64,000 nucleotides of DNA from Priestia endophytica DSM 13796 (GCF_900115845.1 NZ_FOXX01000004.1:293653-357652); one strand, 5' to 3'. Shown: positions 8,351 to 17,903, numbered from the stretch's first letter. The notes: generated by a model not told the origin, from the letters alone. Translations and numbers: made by a program.

Positions 8351-10306
8351 TCATTTATCAGCAACGATCTTCTGTATTTCTACAACAGTTGATGGGTCTT
8401 CAAGTCCTGTAATGTCACCAGCTACCTTTCCTGTTGCAACAATTTCTTTTAATAAACGCCGCATAATTTTTCCACTTACTGTTTTCGGTAACATATTAGT
8501 CATAATTATTGCTTTTGGACTGGCAATCTTACCAATTTGTTGGATAATATTATTATTTATCCGTTCTATTATCTCTTTGGTGCCTTCAAAACCATCAGCC
8601 AGACGGGCAAATACTAAAGGAACTTCCCCTTTTATTTCATCAGGAATCCCAATGACAGCGCATTCAAAAACTCCTTCGCATTCAAGTACAGCACTTTCCA
8701 TTTCCAACGTACTTAACCGATGCCCCGCCACATTAAATACGTCATCAGAACGGCCAACTACCCATATATATCCATCTTCATCTACCAATGCAAGATCGCT
8801 GGCATAATAACTGCCTTCTACTTGGCTAAAATAGGATGCGTAATATCGCTCCGGTTCTTTCCAAAGTGTACGGCACATCATAGGAAATGGTTTTCTAATC
8901 ACTAAGTTTCCTAACTGACCAGTTTTAACTGGATTGCCTTCTTCATCAACAACATCAAAAACTGCACCTAAAAATTGAGTACCTGAGGAACCAGGTTTCA
9001 TTGGCGTCAGCCAGGCTGCTCCTGCGATAGGAGATCCCGCTGTTTCGGTTTGCCCCCAAGTATTATTGATATATACCTTTTTCTTTCCTAAAACTTCATA
9101 TGTCCAATGCCATGTTTCAGTATCAAAAGGTTCTCCCACAAGAGAAATGACATCAAGACAAGATAAATCAAATTGCTCTAATGGTTTTTCTCCCATACTT
9201 TTTAACATTCTCAATGCAGTTGGGGCGGTAAATAACTTATTCACCCGGTATTTTTCAATAATTTGATAAAAGCGATTCTTTTCTGGATAATCAACTGCTC
9301 CTTCATAGACAACGGTTGTTACCCCATTCGCTAAAGCACCAGTAATACCCCAAATATGCATCGTTAACCAGCCGATATCAGCAGTACACCAGAAAACATC
9401 ATCATTGTGGTGATCCATATGATACTTGGCATATGTGTAATTTTGAGTGACAAAAGCCATCCCAGAATGGACGACACCTTTAGGCTTTCCTGTCGTACCA
9501 CTTGTATAGAACACAATCCCGCTCTCATTCGCTTCTATTCTCTCAGGTTCACAAACGATGCTTGCCGTTTTTGTAAGCTCGTGCCACCAGTAATCACGCC
9601 CCTCTTTCATTTGAACCTCTAAACCTAAACGATCGACAACAATGACTGCTTCAACAGAGGGGATAGTTGGTGCAACGTAATCGACTTTTTCTTTTAATCG
9701 AATGGCTTTACCTCGACGTTCTGTTGCATCTGCAGTTACCACTACTTTTGGCCCAAAGTTAATGAGACGGTCTTTCAATGATTTTTCGGAATAACCTGAG
9801 AAAATAGTGTTGTAAATAGCACCAATACGAAAACACGCTAACACGGCAATAAATGCTTCTGCGAGATTTGGAAGAAAAACAGCTACACAATCACCTTTTT
9901 TTACACCGAATGACCGAAGAACATTCGCAAATCGATTTACTTCCCCAAGAAGCATATTATAGGTGTAAAATTTTGTGTCCCCGTTTTCACCCTCCCAAAT
10001 GAGAGCTGTCCGGTTGCCCGCCCCATTAACTATATGCCGGTCAAGTAAATTGACACTTGGGTTGCTAATGCCGTCGACAAAAAAACGAAAATCAGGGAGT
10101 TGTCCACTAATGGTTTCATTCCAAGGTTCATACCATACAAGATCACGGGCTGCGCTATCCCAAAAGGCGGCAGGATCTTCTTGGGATTGTCGAAGAAGTT
10201 CTTGAAAAGCTTCTATGCTTCCAATGGAGGTAGAGCGTACCTTTTCTTTGTTAGGAAAAATAAGTTTACTGTTTGCAACCACTTGTAAAATCCCATTGAT
10301 ATCCAT
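8351..10306 (-). CDS. Acetyl-CoA synthetase-like AMP-forming ligase
   Basis: 651 residues of the ANL adenylating family. Motifs: YTSGTTGKPKGVVHSG (P-loop), NNTWGQTETAGSPI, WVVGRSDDVFNVAGHRL and the C-terminal KTVSGKIMRRLLKE with the adenylation lysine. Length and the N-terminal AAFWDSAARDLVWYEPW cap follow acetyl-/acetoacetyl-/propionyl-CoA synthetases rather than the roughly 550-residue YngI of B. subtilis found at this operon position. It would activate a short carboxylate, plausibly acetate, propionate or the acetoacetate made by YngG. Substrate cannot be read from sequence. Confidence 0.85.
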   Translation of the reverse strand: MDINGILQVVANSKLIFPNKEKVRSTSIGSIEAFQELLRQSQEDPAAFWDSAARDLVWYEPWNETISGQLPDFRFFVDGISNPSVNLLDRHIVNGAGNRTALIWEGENGDTKFYTYNMLLGEVNRFANVLRSFGVKKGDCVAVFLPNLAEAFIAVLACFRIGAIYNTIFSGYSEKSLKDRLINFGPKVVVTADATERRGKAIRLKEKVDYVAPTIPSVEAVIVVDRLGLEVQMKEGRDYWWHELTKTASIVCEPERIEANESGIVFYTSGTTGKPKGVVHSGMAFVTQNYTYAKYHMDHHNDDVFWCTADIGWLTMHIWGITGALANGVTTVVYEGAVDYPEKNRFYQIIEKYRVNKLFTAPTALRMLKSMGEKPLEQFDLSCLDVISLVGEPFDTETWHWTYEVLGKKKVYINNTWGQTETAGSPIAGAAWLTPMKPGSSGTQFLGAVFDVVDEEGNPVKTGQLGNLVIRKPFPMMCRTLWKEPERYYASYFSQVEGSYYASDLALVDEDGYIWVVGRSDDVFNVAGHRLSTLEMESAVLECEGVFECAVIGIPDEIKGEVPLVFARLADGFEGTKEIIERINNNIIQQIGKIASPKAIIMTNMLPKTVSGKIMRRLLKEIVATGKVAGDITGLEDPSTVVEIQKIVADK

Positions 10307-10352
10307 GGAGTTACTCCTTTATCATGTTTTGAAAGCCATTACAAAAATGTAT

Positions 10353-11492
10353 TCAGCATCCTATTTGTTTTGCAATTACCATACGTTGAACTTCAGATGT
10401 TCCTTCCCCAATTTCCAAAAGCTTCGCATCACGGAAGAACCGCTCAACTTGATATTCTTTCATGTATCCATAACCACCATGAATTTGAACAGCTTGATCA
10501 CATGCACGCATACATATTTCGGAAGCAAATAATTTTGCGTATGCTGCCTCTTTTTTAAATACTCGGCCTTGATCCTTCAACCAGGCTGCTTTGTAAACCA
10601 TATTTCGGGCAATTTCAATATTCATTGCCATATCGGCCAATTTAAATTGGATTGCCTGGAAGTTTGATATACTTTTTCCAAACTGTTTTCTTTCCTTTGC
10701 ATACTGAAGTGATTTTTCATAAGCGCCCTGTGCAAGTCCAACGGCCATTGCCCCGATTCCAATTCTTCCGCCATCCAAAGTAGCTAAAAATTGCTTGAAA
10801 CCCTCTCCTTCTGTTCCCAGCAGATTATCTTTGGCAACCCTTACATTTTCCAAGATTAATTCTGTTGTATTTGAAGATTGAAGACCCATTTTTTCGTAAT
10901 TATTAATAACAGTAAATCCTGGTGCGTTCGTTGGAACGATAAATGCGCTAATTCCATTAATTCCTTTTGAGCGATCTGTTACGGCCGTAACGGCAAGATG
11001 TTTAGCATAGCTTGCATTGGTAATAAAACATTTTGAGCCATTAATGACCCACTCATCCCCATCAATAACTGCGGTTGTTTGTGTTCCTCCTGCATCAGAG
11101 CCTGCATTTGGTTCAGTCAAACCAAATGCCCCAAATGACTCTCCTGTACAAATGGGCGTTAAGTATTTCTCTTTTTGCTCATGGGTACCAAACAAATTAA
11201 GCGGTTCTCCCCCTAATGAAATATGAGCTGAATATGTGATTCCTGAGGATGCACAAACACGACTTAACTCTTCAACGACAATGGCAAAGCTGATAGTGTC
11301 AGCATCACCGCCACCGTATTGTTCTGGGAATGGAAGACCCATGATTCCTAACTCTGCTAATTTTGAAAATATTTCATAAGGGAATGCTCCCGTTCGATCT
11401 CGTTCATCTGCTCCAGGAGCAACTTCTGCTTCCGAAAAATCCCGAATTAACTTACGTATCATCTCTTGTTCTTTCGTTAAATCAAAATTCAT
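10353..11492 (-). CDS. yngJ: Acyl-CoA dehydrogenase (YngJ-like)
   Basis: 379 residues, full length. Flavin-binding signatures FGLTEPNAGSDAGGTQTTA and KCFITNA are seen, and the C-terminal segment QIHGGYGYMKEYQVERFFRDAKLLEIGEGTSEVQRMVIAKQI contains the short-chain-type catalytic glutamate (EGTSE). It probably oxidises isovaleryl-CoA or another branched acyl-CoA. First gene of the seven-gene operon; 46 bases separate it from the synthetase. In B. subtilis the homologous operon is under the mother-cell sigma factor SigE. I could not recognise a convincing SigE promoter in the 280 bases upstream. Confidence 0.92.
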   Translation of the reverse strand: MNFDLTKEQEMIRKLIRDFSEAEVAPGADERDRTGAFPYEIFSKLAELGIMGLPFPEQYGGGDADTISFAIVVEELSRVCASSGITYSAHISLGGEPLNLFGTHEQKEKYLTPICTGESFGAFGLTEPNAGSDAGGTQTTAVIDGDEWVINGSKCFITNASYAKHLAVTAVTDRSKGINGISAFIVPTNAPGFTVINNYEKMGLQSSNTTELILENVRVAKDNLLGTEGEGFKQFLATLDGGRIGIGAMAVGLAQGAYEKSLQYAKERKQFGKSISNFQAIQFKLADMAMNIEIARNMVYKAAWLKDQGRVFKKEAAYAKLFASEICMRACDQAVQIHGGYGYMKEYQVERFFRDAKLLEIGEGTSEVQRMVIAKQIGC

Positions 11493-11775
11493 TTCTCAGC
11501 AACCCCCATTTATTGTCATAACAATTTGATTATTGTTGACAAAATTTTTTACCTTCCAACAAAAATATACATAATCGGCTTTCTTTTTTAATAATTGTCA
11601 AAATAACAACAAACCTCTATGTACCGACCTCCTTTCGCTATTTTTATGATTTTGTTATAAATATAAATATTAAAAAAATATAAATCTATGTATATTTCTA
11701 TGAAAAAACTTGTATGTTTTATACCAATAAACATAAATGTATAAATATATTAAATGTTAAAAGTAAGGAGGATAA

Positions 11776-12210
11776 ATGATGCGCGATACATTAACTCACC
11801 GGCAGCTAAAATTCCTAATCCAAGTTTCAACCGTCATAAATTCCTCATTAGATATTGATACGATCTTTGATTCTATTAATAAATGAAGCGATTTCCTTTA
11901 TAGAAGCTGCAGGGGGTTGATCTATTGGGATCTTTGACATAAATCAAAACCGGTTAATCGCAAAGTCAGCCCAAGGATTATTTTACCCACATATTTTTAA
12001 ATCTATTAAACTACATAGTGGTGAATCAATGATCGTGATGACTTTCACTGCAAAAAATGTCTTATTTTTTGGAATGAGGAGGAAATGAAACAGACCCTGG
12101 ATACATTAACTCTATATAATAGATACTTATTAGATAGGTCTATATCAAATAACTTTTATTTTACATCTGTCATTTCTTCATCTATTTTACAAAAGAGCGA
12201 ATATGAATAA
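11776..12210 (+). pseudogene. Decayed GAF-domain regulator, divergent from the yng operon
   Basis: An ATG with AAGGAGGATAA opens LTHRQLKFLIQVSTVINSSLDIDTIFDSI and stops after about 35 codons. Other frames continue the same protein in order: NEAISFIEAAGG, then SIGIFDINQNRLIAKSAQG ... IKLHSGESM, then FWNEEEMKQTLDTLTLYNRYLLDRSISNNFYF, ending at 12208-12210. This is the layout of a GAF sensor domain (EAADGG-type and RLKPGEGMTG-type motifs) as in PucR-like or sigma-54-dependent activators. At least three disruptions are visible (near 11890, 11925 and 12060), and no DNA-binding domain follows. It probably once regulated the adjacent operon. Confidence 0.75.
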
Positions 12211-12319
12211 ATTTTAAATATTTTATATTTTTCACCTAAACCTATATCCATGTTACTATCATGTACGAGCTTATTTATATTGAGAAATGAGTATTTTACA
12301 AAAAAGGAGGAAAGATAAA

Positions 12320-12754
12320 ATGAATAGGGTAATAAAACCAGCAGGATTTTGGATACGCCTTTTAGGCAACCTATTAGATGGTGTAATTGTCAGTATTCCT
12401 TTATCCCTTATTGTTTTTTTACTTACAGGAGAATTCAATGAAGATGACCCTGTTACCTCAATCTTAGGGGTTATCTATACCGTTGCTGTACCTATTTTAT
12501 GGTCAGGGTATACAATTGGAAAACGAATCGTTGGCGTTAGAATTGTAAAAGTAAATGGAAAGAAGCTTGGAATCGGAGCAATGCTATTACGAGTTCTTGT
12601 AGCCGGAATTGTTTATGGCCTTACATTAGGTATTGCTTTAATTGTGAGTCTTTTCATGGTTGTTTTCCGTAAAGATAAGAGAAGTCTGCATGATATGATG
12701 GCAGGTACCTATGTTACATATGCAAAGCCTGATGAACATACAGCTGCAAGTTAA
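12320..12754 (+). CDS. RDD-family membrane protein
   Basis: 144 residues. The N-terminal AGFWIRLLGNLLDGVIV carries the Arg and Asp of the RDD signature, and the C-terminal half has GKRIVGVRIVKVNGKKLGIGAMLLRVLV and RKDKRSLHDMMAGTYVTY, all typical of the family. Three hydrophobic segments. Function is not known for most members; some affect ion transport. The start at 12320 follows AAAGGAGGAAAGATAAA; the open frame starts 11 codons earlier without a ribosome site. Monocistronic. Confidence 0.85.
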   Translation: MNRVIKPAGFWIRLLGNLLDGVIVSIPLSLIVFLLTGEFNEDDPVTSILGVIYTVAVPILWSGYTIGKRIVGVRIVKVNGKKLGIGAMLLRVLVAGIVYGLTLGIALIVSLFMVVFRKDKRSLHDMMAGTYVTYAKPDEHTAAS

Positions 12755-13056
12755 GTAGATACCAACTCTAAGCATCACACAAAATGGAGCTTTTCACCTT
12801 ACTTACTCTGTACGGTTCTAGTGCAAAATTTTACATAAGAACATCAAAAAAATAAGACTTCCTCACTATGAAGGGACAGTCTTATTTTTTGGATGGCGTA
12901 TATATGAAGTTTCATTTCCAAAATCCCCTTGGCGCTCAAGAGATTTTATCTTTATGCACATAAAAAAGAGAAAGATAAAAAGTGACTTAATGCCTTAATA
13001 TGACGGCTTTTTTTATTAATCGAGATTATATGAACTAAGAAATAAAAAAACAAAAA
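12755..13056. other. Intergenic stretch with terminator and a weak dif-like half-site
   Basis: Contains TTTTACATAAGAACATC at about 12832, resembling the left arm of the dif-like family, followed directly by the hairpin at 12846. Otherwise AT-rich with no supportable ORF. Confidence 0.4.
12846..12890 (+). terminator. Rho-independent terminator
   Basis: AAAATAAGACT ... AGTCTTATTTTTT stem with a long loop and T-run. Confidence 0.75.
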
Positions 13057-13653
13057 TCACTTTGTACTGCTAGATATAAACACTGAGGCATCTTGATTCA
13101 TAAAGATACGATTACCATGATAAAATGTCTTGATTTTAATTGATTTAAATCCGACTTCAGATAATATTTTTTTCAGTTCTTCATGTAAAAAACCATTGTG
13201 AACTTTCGGATGATTGATCTTATGATTTTTATTAAAATCAATAATGATTAGCTTGCCCTCATCATTTAAAACGTTAAACAATTCTTGTAAAATTTTTTTA
13301 GTATCCGGAATATGAAGAAGGACTAGTGACATTAAAACTATATCTGCCTTGAGGTCAGGAGTTCCTTGAGTAAAATCTGAATAAAGTACCTTTGAGTTCG
13401 TAATTCCTTTGTGAGAAATTTTAGCTTTCGCAACCTCCAACATTTGTTTTGATGAATCAACCAACAAAATAGAATCTACTAAATCTGATAATTCTAAACC
13501 AATTAGACCCGTGCCACTCCCATAGTCTATTAAAGACTTTGATTTACTATTTCGTAATTCTGTTCTTACTTCCTTAACTATAATTTTAGCTAATTCCATC
13601 CTTTCTTCTGTATCATATCTTTTTGCCATTTGTTCAAAAACATTATTTTCCAT
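13057..13653 (-). CDS. Class I SAM-dependent methyltransferase
   Basis: 198 residues with the Rossmann-fold methyltransferase motifs: SLIDYGSGTGLIGLEL (motif I), ILLVDSSKQMLEVAKAKI (post-I), DIVLMSLVLLHIPDTKKILQELFNVLNDEGKLIIIDF (motifs II and III). The acceptor is unknown; the best resemblance is to small UbiE/Cyclopropane-type methyltransferases. The frame can start at a GTG at 13665, but neither start has a strong ribosome site; the ATG giving MENNVFEQMAKRYDTEERMEL is the natural N-terminus. Monocistronic. Confidence 0.8.
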   Translation of the reverse strand: MENNVFEQMAKRYDTEERMELAKIIVKEVRTELRNSKSKSLIDYGSGTGLIGLELSDLVDSILLVDSSKQMLEVAKAKISHKGITNSKVLYSDFTQGTPDLKADIVLMSLVLLHIPDTKKILQELFNVLNDEGKLIIIDFNKNHKINHPKVHNGFLHEELKKILSEVGFKSIKIKTFYHGNRIFMNQDASVFISSSTK

Positions 13654-13928
13654 ATCCCAATCCACTTTCCTATTTATTAAAAGGTAAATCTACATAGTGA
13701 TCATTATAGCAAAAAAAAACAAAAACCTTAAAAATTACAAAGCAGCTAAATCATGTACAGTAAATTATGGTTTTCATTTTATACAAAAGAATTCAGTATA
13801 AATGGTGTAAAAGACGAAAACATATTAAAGGCACTAAGAGAAACATTCTAGTTGAATAATTACCCCCTAACAAATCAACTTATTTACAATGAGGAGATCT
13901 AATTAAAACCTAAAATATTATTAAATTT

Positions 13929-15497
13929 TCATTTAATTGGCAGTAAACTATCAACTAAAATAATATTGATTACATTGATATATGCTAATGCGCTTGCTTT
14001 CATAATATCCGTATCTGTTGCCTTGGCAGTATATTTCTCACCTTTATATTCTACCTGAATTTTCACTTTACCTAATGCTTCTTTACCTCTTGATACATTG
14101 CTAATATTATATTCAATCAATTTAATATCTAAATCACTAATTTCTGTAATAGCAGAATATAAAGCATCAATAGGACCAGAACCAACCGCACTACTTTTCA
14201 GTATTTGATCAGCCTTTTTAATTTTCACACTTGCAGATGGGAAAATTGGATTGCTAATCACTTGTATATCCATTAGTTCATAGAAATTATCACTATAGTG
14301 CACCATACCTTGATTGTGAATATCGTGTTTGGTGTAATAGTTCTCAACTAAGACATACAAATCATGATTATACACTTCTTTTTTTGCGTCTGCTAATTCA
14401 AGAAAAGCTTCAAATATTCCTTCAAATTGTGTTTCGGTTAACTGATCAAAACCTAATTTCGCAAGTGCATTTTTTACTGCATGGCGACCAGAACGAGCCG
14501 TTAAAATCAGCTCCATATCATCTAAACCGACTTCAAGTGGAGATATGATTTCATAGGCATCCCTAGATTTCAATAACCCATCTTGATGTATGCCCGAAGA
14601 ATGTGCAAAGGCATTATCTCCTGTAATTGCTTTATTTACTTGCACATCAAGACCCATAAAGCTACTTACCAATCTAGATGTATTCATGATTTCTTTTGTA
14701 TTTATATTTGTAAATGCTTTATAGACTGATGAGCGTGTATTGACCGCCATCACAACTTCCTCTAGTGCAGCATTACCTGCACGTTCATCAATCCCATTAA
14801 TCGTACATTCAACTTTATCCGCCCCATTTTTAATTGCGGCTAACGTATTGGCAGTCGCCATGCCAAGATCATTATGACAATGGACACTTAAAAGTATTTT
14901 ATCATTCAAATTTTTCAAGCGATCATGTAGTTTAAAGATTAATTCACCAAATTCTTCTGGCTCTGCATATCCTACTGTATCCGGTACATTAATAATAGTC
15001 GCTCCTGCTTTTACAACGCCTTCAATCGTTGACCATAAGTATTCAAAGTCAGAACGAGACGCATCTTCTGTTGAATATTGAACATCTGGTAGTAATGTTT
15101 TGGCGTATTTTACTGCATCAACACCAATGTCTAATATTTGACTTTTCGATTTCCCAAACTTCTTTTCTACATGAATATCTGAAGTACCTAAAACAATGTG
15201 GATTAAGGGATTTTCAGCATATTTCACACTATTATAAACAGCATCAATATCAGATTTTACTGCCCTAGCTAAAGCTGTAATCATAATTTCGTCTGTATTT
15301 CCTACTTTCATGGCGATTTCTTTCACAGCATTAAAATCACCAGTAGAGGATGAAGGAAAACCGGCTTCAATAATATCAACTTGTAGCCTCTTTAATTGCT
15401 GTGCTACCTCAAGTTTCTCATATAGATTTAACTTTGCTCCTGGAACTTGTTCTCCATCCCTTAAAGTCGTATCAAACACCAAAATTTTCTTCATCAT
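13929..15497 (-). CDS. leuA: 2-isopropylmalate synthase
   Basis: 522 residues. The catalytic domain opens with ILVFDTTLRDGEQVPGAKLN and holds HCHNDLGMATAN (Zn ligands) and GIDERAGNAALEEVVMA; FAHSSGIHQDGLLK follows. The C-terminal part (about residues 400-522) is the LeuA allosteric domain that senses leucine. It condenses acetyl-CoA with 2-oxoisovalerate, the first committed leucine step. The other leu genes are not adjacent, so this copy stands alone and is controlled by the T-box leader upstream. The first of two ATGs is 10 bases after GGAG. Confidence 0.93.
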   Translation of the reverse strand: MMKKILVFDTTLRDGEQVPGAKLNLYEKLEVAQQLKRLQVDIIEAGFPSSSTGDFNAVKEIAMKVGNTDEIMITALARAVKSDIDAVYNSVKYAENPLIHIVLGTSDIHVEKKFGKSKSQILDIGVDAVKYAKTLLPDVQYSTEDASRSDFEYLWSTIEGVVKAGATIINVPDTVGYAEPEEFGELIFKLHDRLKNLNDKILLSVHCHNDLGMATANTLAAIKNGADKVECTINGIDERAGNAALEEVVMAVNTRSSVYKAFTNINTKEIMNTSRLVSSFMGLDVQVNKAITGDNAFAHSSGIHQDGLLKSRDAYEIISPLEVGLDDMELILTARSGRHAVKNALAKLGFDQLTETQFEGIFEAFLELADAKKEVYNHDLYVLVENYYTKHDIHNQGMVHYSDNFYELMDIQVISNPIFPSASVKIKKADQILKSSAVGSGPIDALYSAITEISDLDIKLIEYNISNVSRGKEALGKVKIQVEYKGEKYTAKATDTDIMKASALAYINVINIILVDSLLPIK

Positions 15498-15530
15498 TTC
15501 AGAAACACTCCTTTGTTATATTAATCAATA

Positions 15531-15790
15531 AAAAAAGCCCCATCTCTATAAAAATATAGAGACGAGGCTTTGCTCGCGGTACCACTCTAATTGACTAATC
15601 CATACATGATTAATCCACTCTTTTTCGGCAGCTATCACCACCTATCTTTGTAACGATAGAAAACCGATGTCCCCTACTTGTTATGTTCAGGGAGTAGCTC
15701 TTGGATGAGTTCAAAGGGAATAACTGCCGATTCTCACCAACCATCGGCTCTCTGAAAGCTTATAAACCTTCTACTATTTCCAATCTTTGC
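15531..15790 (-). promoter_or_regulatory. Leucine-type T-box riboswitch leader of leuA
   Basis: On the minus strand the conserved T-box AGAGTGGTACCGCG is at 15575-15588, followed by the terminator (15537-15568: GCCCCATCTCTATA pairing with TATAGAGACGAGGC, then a T-run). Upstream lie the Stem I elements CAGAGAGCC and GGTTGGTGAGAATCGG. A CTC triplet in the context TGAA-CTC-AT at 15707-15709 fits the specifier position for leucine, agreeing with the gene it controls. Uncharged leucine tRNA would favour the antiterminator. Confidence 0.9.
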
Positions 15791-15923
15791 TTGCTAATAT
15801 TTAATTGAAAATAACAATATATAGAAAATTTAGATTTGTCAATAATTAATTTCATTTTCAAACGGCACAACTTTTTTATAAGCATTGCGACTTTATTTTA
15901 AATCTCCAGTAGATGATTAAATG

Positions 15924-16748
15924 TTACAATAAATAGTCCTTTAAAGATTGCTGTAGTGTTCCTTTTGTTATGGCCTTTTGAGTGAAATTAATGCCAAGGT
16001 GAATCATCTCTCTCACCAGTTCCGGTCTTAATCCGGTAATAACCGCCTGACATCCCATCATATTAATTCCATCCAGTACCTTATGAAAATGATCGATAAC
16101 AACCACTTCCATATCCGTAATACCTGATAAATCCATAATTAATGTATGAATACGGGTTTTTGCAATATCCGTTAGTACCTTTTCTTCAATCGTTTCCATT
16201 CGATACGAATCAATGGTTCCTATTAAAGGGAGAATGGCAACGGTAGGACTAATTGGAATAATAGGTACAGATAGATGTTCAACATTTTTTCTTTGCCTAT
16301 GGATTAATTCGTCTTTAAAATCCGAATAGCTTAGGAAAAATGTATTTAGAAATTGATCAATGTTATTATTAATTCGTTCCTCTAACTCAAAAAAATCTTC
16401 CCTAATGGTAGGTAAGTTGAATTCAGATTGGTATTCATAAATTGTTTTCCATAATGATCTTCTTATCGCCTGAATCCACTCCAGTTTAAAAGCTAGAGTA
16501 AGCGAATGCTGCGCCCAAGCAACACCTTCCTGTCTAGCGAATGCAACAATATCTTGATTGTTGTTTTCTAAGATATAAACAACTAATTTTTCAGCATTCT
16601 TTAAGAGATTAATATTACCTTGCTTTAGAATATCGTGAATAACCTCTGCAACATTTACTGCTTCTGATAACAACTTCTGTTGAAAAACTTCTCTCTTCCC
16701 CTTAACATAGTGAATCATATCTTGAATATCATTATTGCTATTCTCCAT
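15924..16748 (-). CDS. RsbR-family stressosome protein (STAS domain)
   Basis: 274 residues. The N-terminal helical, globin-like RsbR_N region (about 1-140) is followed by a STAS domain (about 155-270: ILPLIGTIDSYRMETIEEKVL ... LIMDLSGITDMEVVVIDHFHKVL ... GCQAVITGLRPELVREMIHLG). The STAS threonine in GTIDS corresponds to a phosphorylation site of RsbR paralogues; the second usual threonine position reads as Met (GITDMEVV), which may limit regulation by the RsbT kinase. RsbR proteins form the stressosome that sets SigB activation. AAGGGG precedes the ATG. No other rsb genes are nearby. Confidence 0.85.
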   Translation of the reverse strand: MENSNNDIQDMIHYVKGKREVFQQKLLSEAVNVAEVIHDILKQGNINLLKNAEKLVVYILENNNQDIVAFARQEGVAWAQHSLTLAFKLEWIQAIRRSLWKTIYEYQSEFNLPTIREDFFELEERINNNIDQFLNTFFLSYSDFKDELIHRQRKNVEHLSVPIIPISPTVAILPLIGTIDSYRMETIEEKVLTDIAKTRIHTLIMDLSGITDMEVVVIDHFHKVLDGINMMGCQAVITGLRPELVREMIHLGINFTQKAITKGTLQQSLKDYLL

Positions 16749-16970
16749 TCAATATAACCCCTTTCAGAATAACCTTATAATATCCCTCTAACTTGGTATT
16801 ATAACTCGAATATACAAGATATCGCTAATTCTAACCTGCTCCTATAGTAGAAAAAACCCACCTACTTACCCCCCCTTGTCGTACCTTTAACAAAGGTCAG
16901 CTATATAATTATATTTGTATATGAAACTACGAAACCATTCATAATATTAACGTATGTCCCCATATGTAAA

Positions 16971-16997
16971 AACCTTTGCTCATACTGAGCAAAGGTT
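16971..16997. repeat. CCTTTGC hairpin repeat, copy A
   Basis: AACCTTTGCTC-ATACT-GAGCAAAGGTT is a perfect 11-bp stem. It is preceded by ATTAACGTATGTCCCCATATG, related to the ATTAACGTATTCCCCTAT lead-in of copies B-D, and followed 33 bases later by dif-like site i. Confidence 0.7.
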
Positions 16998-17029
16998 TTC
17001 TTCTTATTACAGAAAATTCTATATTGATT

Positions 17030-17057
17030 AATCACCATAACGTTGATTATCAGCACT
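17030..17057 (+). repeat. dif-like 28-bp site, copy i
   Basis: Left arm AATCACCATAA, centre CGTTGA, right arm TTATCAGCACT; the right arm shares TTATCAG with copy d. Confidence 0.4.
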
Positions 17058-17146
17058 AGAATCAACGAAGAATCCTTTATTATCAAGGATTCTCCTTTAG
17101 TTTTTAAGATGTTTCCAATACAACAAACTATGTTGTATAACTATAG

Positions 17147-17812
17147 TTAATTTGAAATTTCTACAAAGGCTCTAACTGGAAAAGTTCCAAAGTCTTTGAT
17201 TTTTGGGGAAACAGCATAAAATAAAAAGTTTTCAGTTGAAATTTGTTTTAAGTTGCATAAGTGTTCAACGATGAGAATTTCTTGCCCTAATAAAGTGGTA
17301 TGTACAGGACGATCTTTACCTGACGTATCATCTATATTCACAGAATCAATCCCAACTAAAGCAGCTCTTTTATCCACTAAATATTGTGCAGCTTTCTCCG
17401 TTAAATATGGATGATTTTCAAAGTATTGATCTGTATTCCAATATTGATCCCAACCTGTGTGAATAAGGACGGCTTTTCCCTCAATATCAAGATCATAAAA
17501 CACGTCTTCATTAATCTCTTTTTTATTTTCATCAATATGAACGATAATTCCTTCTAGACCAGCCATCTTATCAATTGGTATTTCCGATAGATCTGTTCCA
17601 TTAGCATACCTATGAAATGGAACATCAATATAAGTTCCTGTATTAGACACCATTTCTATTTTTCCAATTTGAAATTCTGTTCCTTCTCCATAATGTTTTC
17701 GAGATTCTTCTCGACTTAAATAATCACAAATGATTGGAGCAGGAAGCCCTTTATAAGTTATAATGCCATCTTGAATGGTATGACTCAAATCAATATATTC
17801 TTTACTTTTCAT
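17147..17812 (-). CDS. Cyclase-family metal hydrolase (kynurenine formamidase-like)
   Basis: 221 residues of PF04199 type. Seen: DLSHTIQDGIITYKGLPAP, the metal-binding HxxxD-type region reading NTGTYIDVPFHRYANG, AVLIHTGWDQYW and ALVGIDSVNIDDTSGKDRPVHTTLL. Bacterial relatives hydrolyse N-formylkynurenine or other amides with Zn/Mn. No tryptophan catabolic genes are adjacent, so substrate is open. The ATG at 17812 follows AAAGGAGAGATAAT; the longer open frame has no ribosome site. It is flanked by dif-like sites i and d in direct orientation. Confidence 0.85.
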   Translation of the reverse strand: MKSKEYIDLSHTIQDGIITYKGLPAPIICDYLSREESRKHYGEGTEFQIGKIEMVSNTGTYIDVPFHRYANGTDLSEIPIDKMAGLEGIIVHIDENKKEINEDVFYDLDIEGKAVLIHTGWDQYWNTDQYFENHPYLTEKAAQYLVDKRAALVGIDSVNIDDTSGKDRPVHTTLLGQEILIVEHLCNLKQISTENFLFYAVSPKIKDFGTFPVRAFVEISN

Positions 17813-17903
17813 ATTATCTCTCCTTTTATATTGATAAAAACAACTTACGTATGGAAATTTTATCATGTTTTTCTTTTTTAGGCTGTATATGATATACAAA
17901 GCT

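Larger units (their letters stand above)
16749..17146. other. Intergenic stretch with composite repeat copy A
   Basis: Holds the CCTTTGCT hairpin repeat (copy A), dif-like site i, and a third hairpin AGAATCCTT TATTATC AAGGATTCT at about 17070-17095 that may terminate the cyclase gene. A short apparent ORF here consists of repeat sequence and is not called. Confidence 0.55.

Noticed and set aside
11493..11775. SigE-type promoter for the yng operon
   Set aside because: CATAAAAAT- and ATATT-like elements occur on the minus strand but with 11- or 17-base spacing instead of about 14, so no confident call.
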